Assembly: GCA_964432205.1 (NCBI GenBank)
Contig: CAYSMK010000015.1
Span: 1-64,000 of the forward strand
Source of the DNA: Geomobilibacter sp964432205
Lineage (GTDB): Bacteria; Desulfobacterota; Desulfuromonadia; Geobacterales; DSM-12255
DNA length: 64,000 nucleotides
Reading direction: 5' to 3'
The notes beneath the pieces are model-generated. The model saw only the letters and a program-made list of their open reading frames with translations, was not told the DNA's origin and did not search any database. Positions 1 through 9,030 of this stretch are shown here, in pieces (positions within the stretch are counted from its first letter, which is position 1; each line of letters begins with the position of its first letter). Made by a program: the position numbers and the translations under genes.

Positions 1-2333
1 CCCTCGAACGCTTCCCCCGGCCGCGACCCCTCCACCAACGGATGGCGCTCCAACAGCTCCCGGACGGCCCGCATCAGGGCACCGGTCCCCTTGCCGTGAA
101 TGATTCGCAGCTCCGCCCGCCCCTGCAGCGCCGCCTGGTCGAGAAACTTTTCCACGTGGGCCAGCGCCGCATCCACCCGCTGGCCAATGACATTCAGCTC
201 CGAGGGGATTTCGGCCGGGGCCTCCGCTGCCGTCCGCCGCCGCTCCCGCGCCGGGGCTTCGCGTCGCCGGGAAGGGGCGACATCGCTCGCTGCCACGGCC
301 AGTTCCAACTGGCCCGCCCTGACCCGCAGCCGTTGCTGCTTGCGGTCCACGGTCAGTACCGTTACGTCGTAACCAAGCGGCCGGACAAAGACCGTATCAC
401 CCTCCCGGACCCGGTCAAGGGAAAGGGTCTCCTCCGGATGGAGCTCCTGCAACTGCTCGTCAAGCTGCCCTTCCACGGCAGTCAGCCGGTCCTTGGATAT
501 CCGGCTCCGCTCCCGCCGTGCCTCCTCCAGAATGGCGTTGATCTCCCGCCGCGCCGCCGAAACCAGCTCCCGGGCCTCGTGCAGCCCCTTTTCCCTGCTC
601 TCCCGGAGCCTGCGTTCCGCCTCGGTCCTCCGCTCGGCAAGGAGCGTCTCCTGTTGCACCAGCTCCCGCTCGCGACGCTCCAGATCCGCCAGGAGCGCCT
701 CGTGACGCTGGCGCTGCCCCTTCAGGTCGGCCAGCAGGTCGTGGAACTCTGTCTCCAGCCGCCCCACCATCCCTGCGGCCCGCTCGATGACCGATTCGGG
801 GAGGCCGTAGCGCCGGGCCGTGGCCAGGGCGTGGGACTGGCCCGGTTCGCCGCTCTTCAGGCGGTAGAGGGGGGTGAAGGTGCGGGCATCGAACTCCATG
901 GCGGCGTTGACCATCCCGGGCACCCGCTGGACATGGGCCACGATGTCGATCAGGTGGGTCGTGGCCAGGACCATGCTCCCCCGCCGCTGCAGCTCTTCCA
1001 GCACCGCGCAGGCGATGGCCGCCCCCTGGTTCGGATCGGTGCCGGTACCCAGTTCGTCCAGGAGGACCACGGTACGGTTGTCGGCCCGCTCCAGGATCCG
1101 GCTGATGGTCCGGATGTGGGCAGAAAAGGTGGAAAGGCTCTCCTGGATGGACTGCTCGTCGCCGATATCGGCAAGGAGATCGCTGGTCACCGGAAAGACC
1201 GAGGTGGCGGCCGCCGGCACCGGCATGCCGGCCTGGGCCATCAGGAGCAGGAGCCCGACGGTCTTGATGGCGATGGTCTTGCCGCCGGTATTGGGACCGG
1301 TGATCAACATCACCCGGTCCGGTGCGCCATGGTCACCGCTGCGGCCACCGAGTGTCAGATCGAGAGGAACCACCTCCCGCCCGCCCCTCTCCCGCTGAAG
1401 CAGCACGAGGAGCGGATGGCGCCCTTCCCTCACCATCAGCCTCGGCTCGTCGGTGATCTCCGGCGCCTCGGCCCCCAGCAGGTCGGCCCCGTGGGCCAGA
1501 CTGGCCAGCAGGTCCAGGGCGACCACGATCCGGAACTCCTCGCTGATCCGCTCAGACTCCTCCCTGACCCAGCCGGTAAGCTGGCGCAGGATGCGGATCA
1601 TCTCCCCCTTTTCCTCGGCGACCAGGTTCTCCAGTTCGTTGGCCAGCCCGATGATCTCCAGCGGTTCCATGAAGGCGGTTTCGCCGGTATTGGAGACGTC
1701 GTGCACCACCCCCGGCACCATCCCTTTGGAATCCATCCGGACCGGAATCACCCAGCGACCGTTCCGCTGGGTGATGAAGTCGTCCTGCAGGAAGATGGCG
1801 GTCTGCCGCTCCCGGACGATCTCCTCCAGCCGCTTGCGGATTCGGGCGGTAAGCTGCCGCTTACGGGTCCGCAGCTCGAACAGTGCCCGGGAAGCACTGT
1901 CCAGCAGCCCCCCCTCCGAGTCCAGGGAGTTTTCCAACGCCTCCAGGATGTCAGGACAGCCGGTAAGCTGGCCGGCCAGCGCAGTAAGGAGCGGCAGGTC
2001 GCTCCGGCCGGTCAGCTGCCGCGCCACGGCCGCGCCGACCCGCAGGAGCGGCAGCAGTACGGCCAGGTCCACCGGGTTCAACACCGCCCCGACCGGCCTG
2101 GCCAGTTCCAGCACCGGCTCCACGTCCTCGAAGCCGGTCAGCGGCAGCCCCGTGCCGAAACGGGCAAGGGTCCGGACCTCCTCCACCAGCCCCAGGCGCT
2201 CTTCTATCTCCCCACGCCCGGCAAACGGCCTGATCTCCTCGATTGCCGCCACCGTTGCCGGACAGTGGGCAAAGGTGGCGAGCCAGGCCAGAATACGGTC
2301 GAACTCCAGTATCCTCAATGTCTCAATGCTCAT
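1..2333 (-). CDS. mutS2: Endonuclease MutS2 (C-terminus cut by the window edge)
   Basis: MutS-family ATPase with a C-terminal Smr nuclease domain. In other bacteria MutS2 suppresses recombination or acts on stalled, collided ribosomes. At least 777 residues are present. The ATPase core has the Walker A motif GPNTGGKT near residue 345 (about 1273-1300) and the Walker B region VVLLDELGTGTDP. A charged coiled coil follows, then the start of the Smr domain (RIIHGKGTGALM, about 60-110). The protein leaves the window before its stop. The ATG at 2333 overlaps the stop of the upstream GGQ-protein gene as ATGA, suggesting translational coupling. The Smr domain and the absence of an N-terminal mismatch-recognition domain separate it from MutS. 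Confidence 0.95.
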   Translation of the reverse strand, partial: MSIETLRILEFDRILAWLATFAHCPATVAAIEEIRPFAGRGEIEERLGLVEEVRTLARFGTGLPLTGFEDVEPVLELARPVGAVLNPVDLAVLLPLLRVGAAVARQLTGRSDLPLLTALAGQLTGCPDILEALENSLDSEGGLLDSASRALFELRTRKRQLTARIRKRLEEIVRERQTAIFLQDDFITQRNGRWVIPVRMDSKGMVPGVVHDVSNTGETAFMEPLEIIGLANELENLVAEEKGEMIRILRQLTGWVREESERISEEFRIVVALDLLASLAHGADLLGAEAPEITDEPRLMVREGRHPLLVLLQRERGGREVVPLDLTLGGRSGDHGAPDRVMLITGPNTGGKTIAIKTVGLLLLMAQAGMPVPAAATSVFPVTSDLLADIGDEQSIQESLSTFSAHIRTISRILERADNRTVVLLDELGTGTDPNQGAAIACAVLEELQRRGSMVLATTHLIDIVAHVQRVPGMVNAAMEFDARTFTPLYRLKSGEPGQSHALATARRYGLPESVIERAAGMVGRLETEFHDLLADLKGQRQRHEALLADLERRERELVQQETLLAERRTEAERRLRESREKGLHEARELVSAARREINAILEEARRERSRISKDRLTAVEGQLDEQLQELHPEETLSLDRVREGDTVFVRPLGYDVTVLTVDRKQQRLRVRAGQLELAVAASDVAPSRRREAPARERRRTAAEAPAEIPSELNVIGQRVDAALAHVEKFLDQAALQGRAELRIIHGKGTGALMRAVRELLERHPLVEGSRPGEAFE

Positions 2334-2710
2334 GATGCCTCGTTCTCCCCCGGACTGCCCCCCTGCTTGACGGCGGTCCGTCGCTTCTTGCGCGCCTTCT
2401 GCCGCCTGATCCGCTCCCGTTCGGCCGATGCCGTCGTCGACAGACCGGCCCGGGCGGCGATCTTTTCCAGGAGCTCCCGCCTGGCCAGAAACCGGTTCAC
2501 CGACTGGCTCCGCTCCCGCATGCACTTCACTTCCAGGCCGGTCGGCCGATGCCGCAGCACCACGCAGGTGGAGCTCTTGTTCACGTGCTGCCCCCCCTTG
2601 CCGGAGGAACGGACGAACTGCTCCTCAAAATCCTCTTCCCGGACCCCGAGTTCGGCCATCCGGGCGGCCAGCCAGCGGTTCTTCTCGTCACTCACGGCAA
2701 ATTCGGGCAT
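2330..2710 (-). CDS. Release-factor-like GGQ protein (ArfB / mtRF-R type)
   Basis: A 126-residue protein with only the catalytic domain of class I peptide chain release factors. GGQ is at residues 39-41 within SSGKGGQHVNKSS, and the C-terminal tail is rich in Arg and Lys (RRQKARKKRRTAVK). ArfB and the mitochondrial mtRF-R share this plan: the basic tail enters the empty mRNA channel of a stalled ribosome and GGQ hydrolyses the peptidyl-tRNA. Rescue of stalled ribosomes is therefore the likely role, but whether it is an ArfB orthologue or another GGQ subfamily is unclear. It is coupled by a 4-bp overlap to mutS2, which is also linked to collided ribosomes in some bacteria. Confidence 0.85.
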   Translation of the reverse strand: MPEFAVSDEKNRWLAARMAELGVREEDFEEQFVRSSGKGGQHVNKSSTCVVLRHRPTGLEVKCMRERSQSVNRFLARRELLEKIAARAGLSTTASAERERIRRQKARKKRRTAVKQGGSPGENEAS

Positions 2711-2887
2711 GGCAATCCGTCACCTGGCAGTTACGGTGACAGCCTGACGGCTGTCGTACAGGTCACCGATTACCACAGATAGGGCGAGATGGAAACAAAA
2801 ACTGCGGGCAACCATTGAGAGGAGTTGGGGGAGTTGCTGCCTGATGGTGCAGGGGCAGTCCGGGAACCACCCGTGCACGGGAGGAGG

Positions 2888-3613
2888 TCAGTTATTCTGC
2901 ATGCGGGACAGACAGGCGGGGAGCTTTCGTGCCCGGTGCGCAGGGTTGTTCTCGCGGATCATGTCGGTCACGAGGCGGTCGATGTTCTTTCGATCCCGCT
3001 CGTTGATCAGTGAGAATTTGAACCCGGTGATGTAGTTGCCACCCGCCGGAGCCGGATGCGAGTAGACCGACTGCGAAAGTACCGGCACCACCTGTTCGGA
3101 CTCGTCCGGGTAGAAGAACACGGCAATCGCCATGGTGTCCGTCTCGACCCGGAAGGGTGTTTTCACCTTGAACCCGCCGGCACTCAGGCTCAGATCCGTA
3201 TGGACATGCCTGCCGTTAACCTTTCTGCCGTCGTGGATGACCCTGAAGTCGCCGGTATCGTCCACAACCGAGCAGTACATCGGCAGGTTGATCGAAACGC
3301 GGCGGTGCTGGCGCTTCTCAAGAGCGGGCATCCGCTCGAACACCTTGACCGTCACAAACGGCCGCTCCCTGTGGCTTGAAATCATGCCATTGTAGGCGTA
3401 GATCTCGCCGTCGATCTCCGTTGTCAGGAAAATCTGCGTCCCGACCGGAATGTGGTCCATCTTCGGGCTGATGGTCGTCGGAAAGACGAGGCGCAGTTCT
3501 CCCCGCTCAGACCTGGCGGCAACGGCGCCTTCGATCAGCGTATAGCCGCAGGGGGTGTTGACGGAAACCGAAAGATTTGTGCCGGTTTTGAAGACGTTCC
3601 CGAGTTCTTTCAT
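2888..3613 (-). CDS. PilZ domain protein (c-di-GMP effector, YcgR-like)
   Basis: A 241-residue cytosolic protein with an N-terminal YcgR-like region (about 1-105) and a PilZ domain (about 108-230). The PilZ ligand motifs are visible: the basic cluster RQHRR near residue 118, and DLSLSAGG matching [DN]-x-S-x-x-G. It is therefore likely to bind cyclic di-GMP. Targets of such proteins (flagella, pili, exopolysaccharide) cannot be read from the sequence. It stands alone and is divergent from the downstream histidine kinase operon, with about 240 bp between their starts. Both divergent units and the HD-GYP protein at 60.8 kb are consistent with a c-di-GMP-rich regulatory style. Confidence 0.85.
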   Translation of the reverse strand: MKELGNVFKTGTNLSVSVNTPCGYTLIEGAVAARSERGELRLVFPTTISPKMDHIPVGTQIFLTTEIDGEIYAYNGMISSHRERPFVTVKVFERMPALEKRQHRRVSINLPMYCSVVDDTGDFRVIHDGRKVNGRHVHTDLSLSAGGFKVKTPFRVETDTMAIAVFFYPDESEQVVPVLSQSVYSHPAPAGGNYITGFKFSLINERDRKNIDRLVTDMIRENNPAHRARKLPACLSRMQNN

Positions 3614-3767
3614 CGGACCAGACCCCGCCTCAGTGATGCATTTCTCCTAATCTATCGTCATCTTAAAGCACAGCTTTAATAATTGTTGTATCCACCCGGA
3701 ATTTACCTGTCAGATCACGCAACCGGACAGTTGGGACCCTTTTCCCCTGAACAGGTCATCCTGACGG

Positions 3768-3796
3768 TTGACATTCCCCGTCGCAGGCATTATACC
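3768..3796 (+). promoter_or_regulatory. Sigma-70-type promoter for the histidine kinase/cheR/cheB operon
   Basis: A perfect -35 TTGACA (3768-3773) is followed after 17 bp by TATACC (3791-3796), about 60 bp before the chosen ATG of the kinase. Its position argues against any translation start further upstream at 3683. Confidence 0.5.
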
Positions 3797-3856
3797 GATT
3801 TAATAATAATGACTTCACCACACAGTCACATCAGACGGATTCAGGGCGGAGAGACC

Positions 3857-6800
3857 ATGGGCTGGTATGCAAACCTCAAGATCGGCAACAAACTGATACT
3901 CGGCTTTGCTTCGGTCATCTTCATTTCCTTTCTGGTCGGACTTGCCGGCATCAAGGGGATGGGCGAGATCGACGAATTAATCGAACATCTCTACAGTACC
4001 ACCCTCGTCGACACCGTCTATGCCAATGAGGCTTACAGCGATCTGATTCTCCACAACAGGAGGTTCTATCGTCATATCCTTGCCGAGGACAAGGCGTTGA
4101 AGGAGGAGATCTCCGGACAGGTCCACAACAACGAAAAAACGATTACCGATGCCCTGGGAAAATACCGGAACTCGAAACCTACCGCTACGGAACTGGAACT
4201 GCTCGACAGGTTCGACAAGTTATGGCCGGAATACACTGCTGCAACGGACAGAATATTCAAGCTGTCGGAAACGGGTAAGGCAAAGGAGGCGTTCGCACTT
4301 GCGGAGAGGGAGGCACGCCCCGCCTTTTACAAGCTGAACGACACCCTCACCGAACTTATCCGTTACAACGTGGTTGCGGGTAAACAGCACAACGATGAGG
4401 CGGCCGATCTCTTTCACGACCTCCGGAACTGGCTTATTGCGCTGATCCTGATGTCGATCGGCGTCGGGACGACAATGGCCTTTTTCATCACCAGAAGCGT
4501 GACATCGCCGCTTGGCCAGGTCCTCAACGCCGTCCGTTCCCTGGCAGAAGGGGGTGAGAACAAGGCACGCCTGGCAGAGGCGATCGCCGCGGGCGACCTG
4601 AGCCAGGAAGTGATCATAGCGGAGCGGCTGGCGGTGGATGTTGACGCCGTTGCCCGGGACGAGGCAGGGATGCTGCTCAAGGCGGCGGTTGGCATGAGCG
4701 AAGTCCAGGCAGCTGTGGACAGGGCATTTGCCGGGATGACCGAGTCGCTGCGACGCAACCGGGAGGAGGAGAAAGCACGGGACTGGCTGAAGAGCGGTAC
4801 CAATGATCTCAACGCCATCCTGCGGGGCGACCGCAAGGTCGACGAGATGATCGAAAAGGGCCTCGCCTTTCTCTGCGAATATCTCGGTGCCGGTGTCGGA
4901 GCCTTCTATTCCTACAACGACAGGTCACATGAGCTTTCTCTCAGCGCCTCCTACGCAATGACGCGGCGCAAGAACCTGAACGAGCGGTTTGCCATGGGCG
5001 AAGGGCTGGCAGGCGAGGCCGCCAAGGAACAAAAGGTCATCTGCCTGACCAATGTCCCGCCCGACTATCTGCCGATCAGTTCCGCCATAGGGGAGGCAAA
5101 ACCGCTCAACATCGCAGCCGTCCCCCTGCTGCACGACCATCGTCTCGTCGGGGTACTGGAAATAGGCTCTTTCAGGGCATTCACGGACAGGGAACTTGAA
5201 TTTCTGCAGCAGGCACGGGAAGGACTTGCCGTCGGCATCAGCGTCAACCTGTCCCGGAAACTGGTGGACGACCTTCTCGAACAGACCCAGTCCCAGACCG
5301 AGGAGCTTAGGGTTCAGCAGGAGCAGCTGCAGCAGACCAATGAAGAACTCGAGGAACGGGCGCAGATGCTGGAGCAGCAGCGGGAGCAGATCCGCACCAA
5401 GAACAGGGAGGTGGAAGAGACGAGCCGGGCGCTGAAGCTGAAGGCGGAGGAACTGGAGCGAATCAGCACCTACAAGTCCGAATTCCTCGCCAACATGTCC
5501 CATGAACTCAGGACCCCGCTCAACAGCCTGATGATCCTGTCGTCTCTCCTCAAAGAGAACCGGGACGAAAATCTTACCGACAAGCAGGTGGAGTACGCAA
5601 CGACGATACACAGCTCGGGTAACGATCTGCTCAACCTGATCAATGACATCCTCGATCTCTCGAAGATCGAGTCGGGACGGCTGGAGTTCAATTACGAACC
5701 GTTTTCGCTTCGAGGGCTTTCCGACCAATTACGGACGGTGTTCGAACCGATGGCCGAGCAGCGGGGGCTGACGTTTGCCGTAACCATCGAGGACGGAGTG
5801 CCGGAAGAGATAACCACGGACGGCCAGCGGGCGCTGCAGATACTCAAGAACCTCGTCTCCAACGCCTGCAAGTTCACACAGCAGGGGAGCGTGACGGTCA
5901 GGGGATATCTCCCCGGCAGAGCAGCAAACCCTCTCTCAACGCCGGCCATTGCCCTTGAAGTCGCCGACACCGGAATCGGCATCCCGGCGAACAAGCATGA
6001 GCTCGTCTTCCAGGCATTCCAGCAGGCTGACGGCACCACCAGCCGCAAGTTCGGCGGGACCGGACTGGGCCTTTCCATATCGCGGCAGCTGGCCCGCGGA
6101 CTTCATGGCGATATCCGCCTGGCAAGCAGCGAGGGCAAAGGGAGCTCCTTTACCCTGTACCTCCCGCTTGATGCATCAATCCACAAAGCGGAGCACCCGC
6201 CGGCCGCGCCGGTTGTTCCCCCCGCATCACCGGCAAGGAAAGAGCCGCTGCAGAGCGAACCGGATGCGTCGCTCCCGCCGGCAGTTCTGCCGGACGACCG
6301 CGAACGGCTTCAGCCAGATGACGGCTGCATCCTGATCATAGAGGACGACCTTTCCTTTGCCGCTATCCTGATGGACATGGTACGCAGTCGCGGGTTCTCG
6401 GCAATCGTGGCCGGGGACGGAGAGAGCGGCATACAGCTTGCCGATCACTACCTGCCCAGCGCCATCATCCTGGATGTGATGTTGCCGCACATCGACGGGT
6501 GGGGGGTCATGAGGAGCCTCAAGGACAGCCTCAGGACCAGGCATATACCGGTACATTTCCTCACCTGCCTGGAGGACCGCCAGAAGGCGATGAACATGGG
6601 GGCCATAGGTTTTGTCACCAAGCCGGTGAACAGCGAGCAGCTTGACGAAGTCTTCGGCAATATCGAAAACGCCATCGCCAAGAGGGTCAAAAAGCTCCTG
6701 ATCGTCGAGGAAAACAGGGACGAGGCCAGGAGCATGGAGACCCTGCTGAGCGAACGGGATGTCGCCATAACGGTCGCCGCGACCGGCAGCGAGGCAATGC

Positions 6801-7498
6801 GGCTCTTAACCGGCGAACCGTTCGACTGCATCGTCCTGGATCTGGGGCTGTCGGACATGTCCGGCTTCGAGGTACTGGAGAAGATCCAGTCCCTCGATGA
6901 AAGCCGGCGGGTTCCGGTCATCATACATTCCGGCAAGGATCTTTCCCATGATGACGAAATACGGCTTCGGCACTACGCCGAGAGCATCATCATCAAGGGG
7001 ACCAAGAGCCCCGAACGGCTGCTGAACGAGGTTACGCTCTTCCTGCACCTGGTGGAAAGCGGAATAGACCCGGAAAAGAAGCGGATGATCCGCGCCGCCC
7101 TGGACAACGAGGCGATGCTCGAAGGGAAGAAGGTGCTGATCGTGGATGACGACATGCGCAACATCTTCTCCCTCTCCAGCGTGCTGATGGAAAAGAACAT
7201 GGCCGTCATCGAGGCGGAAAACGGCAAGGAGGCACTGGAACGACTCAATCAGGACCCGGATATCGACGTGGTGCTGATGGATGTGATGATGCCGGAGATG
7301 GACGGCTTTGCCGCTACCCGCGCCATCAGGAAGGACCCGAGATTCGCCAGGCTGCCGATCATAGCCCTTACAGCCAAGGCAATGAAGGGGGACCGGGATG
7401 AGTGCCTGAAGGCCGGCGCCAGCGACTACATCCCAAAACCGGTGGATGTGGAAAAACTGTTCTCCCTGCTGAGGGTATGGCTCTACAACAATGGATAG
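3857..7498 (+). CDS. Hybrid sensor histidine kinase: TM-HAMP-GAF-HisKA-HATPase-REC-REC-REC
   Basis: A 1213-residue membrane kinase. Two membrane segments (about 12-33 and 192-213) enclose a periplasmic four-helix-type sensor. A HAMP region with an apparent insertion follows (214-300), then GAF (310-468), a Gln/Glu-rich coiled coil (470-540), HisKA with phospho-acceptor His549 in MSHELRTPLN, HATPase (650-771) and three receivers. Their acceptor aspartates are D873, D995 and D1142. ATG 3857 was chosen because it has a GGCGGAGAGA ribosome site and lies downstream of a good promoter; an upstream TTG at 3683 would precede that promoter. The stop overlaps cheR by 8 bp. The input signal is unknown. 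Such kinases next to cheR/cheB are known in proteobacteria, usually with unknown output. Confidence 0.9.
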   Translation: MGWYANLKIGNKLILGFASVIFISFLVGLAGIKGMGEIDELIEHLYSTTLVDTVYANEAYSDLILHNRRFYRHILAEDKALKEEISGQVHNNEKTITDALGKYRNSKPTATELELLDRFDKLWPEYTAATDRIFKLSETGKAKEAFALAEREARPAFYKLNDTLTELIRYNVVAGKQHNDEAADLFHDLRNWLIALILMSIGVGTTMAFFITRSVTSPLGQVLNAVRSLAEGGENKARLAEAIAAGDLSQEVIIAERLAVDVDAVARDEAGMLLKAAVGMSEVQAAVDRAFAGMTESLRRNREEEKARDWLKSGTNDLNAILRGDRKVDEMIEKGLAFLCEYLGAGVGAFYSYNDRSHELSLSASYAMTRRKNLNERFAMGEGLAGEAAKEQKVICLTNVPPDYLPISSAIGEAKPLNIAAVPLLHDHRLVGVLEIGSFRAFTDRELEFLQQAREGLAVGISVNLSRKLVDDLLEQTQSQTEELRVQQEQLQQTNEELEERAQMLEQQREQIRTKNREVEETSRALKLKAEELERISTYKSEFLANMSHELRTPLNSLMILSSLLKENRDENLTDKQVEYATTIHSSGNDLLNLINDILDLSKIESGRLEFNYEPFSLRGLSDQLRTVFEPMAEQRGLTFAVTIEDGVPEEITTDGQRALQILKNLVSNACKFTQQGSVTVRGYLPGRAANPLSTPAIALEVADTGIGIPANKHELVFQAFQQADGTTSRKFGGTGLGLSISRQLARGLHGDIRLASSEGKGSSFTLYLPLDASIHKAEHPPAAPVVPPASPARKEPLQSEPDASLPPAVLPDDRERLQPDDGCILIIEDDLSFAAILMDMVRSRGFSAIVAGDGESGIQLADHYLPSAIILDVMLPHIDGWGVMRSLKDSLRTRHIPVHFLTCLEDRQKAMNMGAIGFVTKPVNSEQLDEVFGNIENAIAKRVKKLLIVEENRDEARSMETLLSERDVAITVAATGSEAMRLLTGEPFDCIVLDLGLSDMSGFEVLEKIQSLDESRRVPVIIHSGKDLSHDDEIRLRHYAESIIIKGTKSPERLLNEVTLFLHLVESGIDPEKKRMIRAALDNEAMLEGKKVLIVDDDMRNIFSLSSVLMEKNMAVIEAENGKEALERLNQDPDIDVVLMDVMMPEMDGFAATRAIRKDPRFARLPIIALTAKAMKGDRDECLKAGASDYIPKPVDVEKLFSLLRVWLYNNG

Positions 7499-8339
7499 CG
7501 CGACCATGCCGCACGATGAGCTGTTCGATATCGAAATGCGCCTGCTGCTGCACGGAGTACGCCAGGTCTACGGCTACGACTTCACCGACTACTCCGAGGC
7601 GTCGATCAGGCGCAGGATCACCCAGTGGCTCGCCACATCGGGGTACGCGAACCTGTCCCATGCCCAGGCCGTGGTCCTGCGCGACCAGGCGGCATTTGAT
7701 TCCCTGCTCAGGGGGGTAACGGTCAATGTCTCGGAGATGTTCAGGGACCCGACATTCTTCCGGGCCTTGCGTGAGCAGGTGGTCCCGCACCTGAAGACCT
7801 ACCCGTTCGTCAAGATCTGGCATGCCGGCTGTGCCTCCGGGGAGGAGGCATATTCCCTGGCCATTCTCCTTGAGGAGGAGGGGTTGAAGGGGCGGTTCAG
7901 GATGTACGCCACGGACATCAACAACGAGGTGCTGCAAAAGGCAAGGGAGGGGATCTATCCGCTGAAGGAGATGCAGCAGTACACCAGAAACTACCAGTCC
8001 GCCGGCGGCAGGGGGTCGTTTGCCGATTACTACTCGGCGCGCTACGACCACGCCATGATGATGCAATCGCTCCGGGAGCAGATCGTGTTTGCCTCGCACA
8101 ATCTGGCAACGGATGCGGATTTCGGCGAAATGCACCTGATCCTGTGCCGGAATGTGCTCATCTACTTCAAGCCGACCCTGAAGGAGCGCGTGCTTCGGCT
8201 CTTCGACACCTGCCTCCTTCCCGGCGGCTTTCTCTGTCTCGGGCTGAAGGAGACCCTGGCCGGGCGGAGGATTGCCCCCGCCTACGGGGAAGTTGCGCAA
8301 CGGGTGAGAATTTACCGGAAAAGCTATGGACAGGAATAG
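7491..8339 (+). CDS. cheR: CheR-type chemoreceptor glutamate methyltransferase
   Basis: A 282-residue SAM-dependent protein-glutamate O-methyltransferase. The N-terminal helical CheR domain contains YDFTDYSEASIRRRI, and the Rossmann SAM domain has IWHAGCASGEEAYSLA and LILCRNVLIYF, all typical of CheR. Its ATG lies inside the last codons of the kinase gene and its stop lies inside cheB, so the three proteins are probably made together. No cheA, cheW or methyl-accepting receptor gene is present nearby. The substrate may therefore be the sensor part of the adjacent kinase or a receptor encoded elsewhere; this is inference. Confidence 0.92.
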   Translation: MDSATMPHDELFDIEMRLLLHGVRQVYGYDFTDYSEASIRRRITQWLATSGYANLSHAQAVVLRDQAAFDSLLRGVTVNVSEMFRDPTFFRALREQVVPHLKTYPFVKIWHAGCASGEEAYSLAILLEEEGLKGRFRMYATDINNEVLQKAREGIYPLKEMQQYTRNYQSAGGRGSFADYYSARYDHAMMMQSLREQIVFASHNLATDADFGEMHLILCRNVLIYFKPTLKERVLRLFDTCLLPGGFLCLGLKETLAGRRIAPAYGEVAQRVRIYRKSYGQE

Positions 8340-8913
8340 ACCGGGAAGATTCAGGGCGGTCGTGGCCGGCGTGTCGAGCGGCGGGGTCGAGGCGCTGAAG
8401 CTGATGCTGGGCAGCCTCCCCAAGGATTTCCCGCTGCCGGTCATGGTTGTTGCGCATATCTCTCCGGAGGCTGATAATGGGCTTGCGCTGCTTCTGGACG
8501 ATCTGTGCGGGATCAGGGTCAAGGAAGCGAATGAACTGGAGGAGGCTGCAGCCGGGACCGTCTACCTGGCCCCACCCAACTATCATCTCCTGGTGGAGAG
8601 GGATGCAACCCTGTCACTATCGGTGGACCCCCAGGTACGGTTCGCCCGACCGTCGGTGGACGTGTTGTTCGAGTCCGCTGCCGACGCCTTCGGCCCGGCC
8701 CTGATTGGCGTCGTGATGACAGGGGCCGGCTCGGACGGGAGCAACGGCCTGAAACGAATAAAGGAGGCCGGAGGGGTCACGGTGGTGCAGGACCCGGCAA
8801 CAGCCGAGGTCGACTCGATGCCGAGGAGCGCCATAGAAACAGTCCCCCCGGACTACGTCGTGCCGCTCGCCGACATCGCACCGCTCCTGGCCAGGCTGGC
8901 AAAGTCACTGTAA
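8326..8913 (+). CDS. cheB: CheB-type methylesterase lacking a receiver domain
   Basis: A 195-residue CheB C-terminal catalytic domain. The catalytic triad is recognisable: Ser17 in GVSSGG, His in VVAHISPE and Asp in MTGAGSDGSNG. Family CheB proteins usually carry an N-terminal receiver that gates the esterase by phosphorylation; here there is none and the gene starts directly with the catalytic domain. It overlaps cheR by 14 bp. One idea is that control is supplied in trans by one of the receivers of the upstream hybrid kinase or by the downstream receiver-kinase protein. Confidence 0.92.
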   Translation: MDRNRPGRFRAVVAGVSSGGVEALKLMLGSLPKDFPLPVMVVAHISPEADNGLALLLDDLCGIRVKEANELEEAAAGTVYLAPPNYHLLVERDATLSLSVDPQVRFARPSVDVLFESAADAFGPALIGVVMTGAGSDGSNGLKRIKEAGGVTVVQDPATAEVDSMPRSAIETVPPDYVVPLADIAPLLARLAKSL

Positions 8914-8932
8914 TTTCAAGATATTTGCAGTG

Positions 8933-8964
8933 CAGGGGCGCACCCGCGTGTGCGCCCTGTTTTT
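8933..8964 (+). terminator. Intrinsic terminator after cheB
   Basis: An 8-bp GC-rich stem (GGGCGCAC / GTGCGCCC) is followed by five T (8960-8964), just after cheB. A second imperfect hairpin (GGGCAG...CTGCCC) lies at 8965-8986. The stem resembles palindromes at 60361-60395 and 60733-60795, so the terminator may derive from a dispersed repeat. Confidence 0.55.
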
Positions 8965-9030
8965 GGGCAGGCACGTGGGTCTGCCCTACGTTGGTGTGAT
9001 GTTGATTGCAACGTGGAATAAGGAGACAAG

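Noticed and set aside
42..2747. A 901-codon open frame on the plus strand opposite mutS2
   Set aside because: Its translation is low-complexity Pro/Arg/Gly/Gln and it lies wholly antisense to a clear mutS2 and the GGQ gene; GC-rich third positions open the opposite frame.
3700..3850. Cyclic di-GMP riboswitch before the kinase
   Set aside because: No GEMM-type core with its paired helices could be made out; the region is explained by a promoter.
3683..3856. Upstream TTG start for the hybrid kinase
   Set aside because: It precedes a good promoter and lacks a ribosome site, and the N-terminus would lose its normal start-to-membrane-helix layout.
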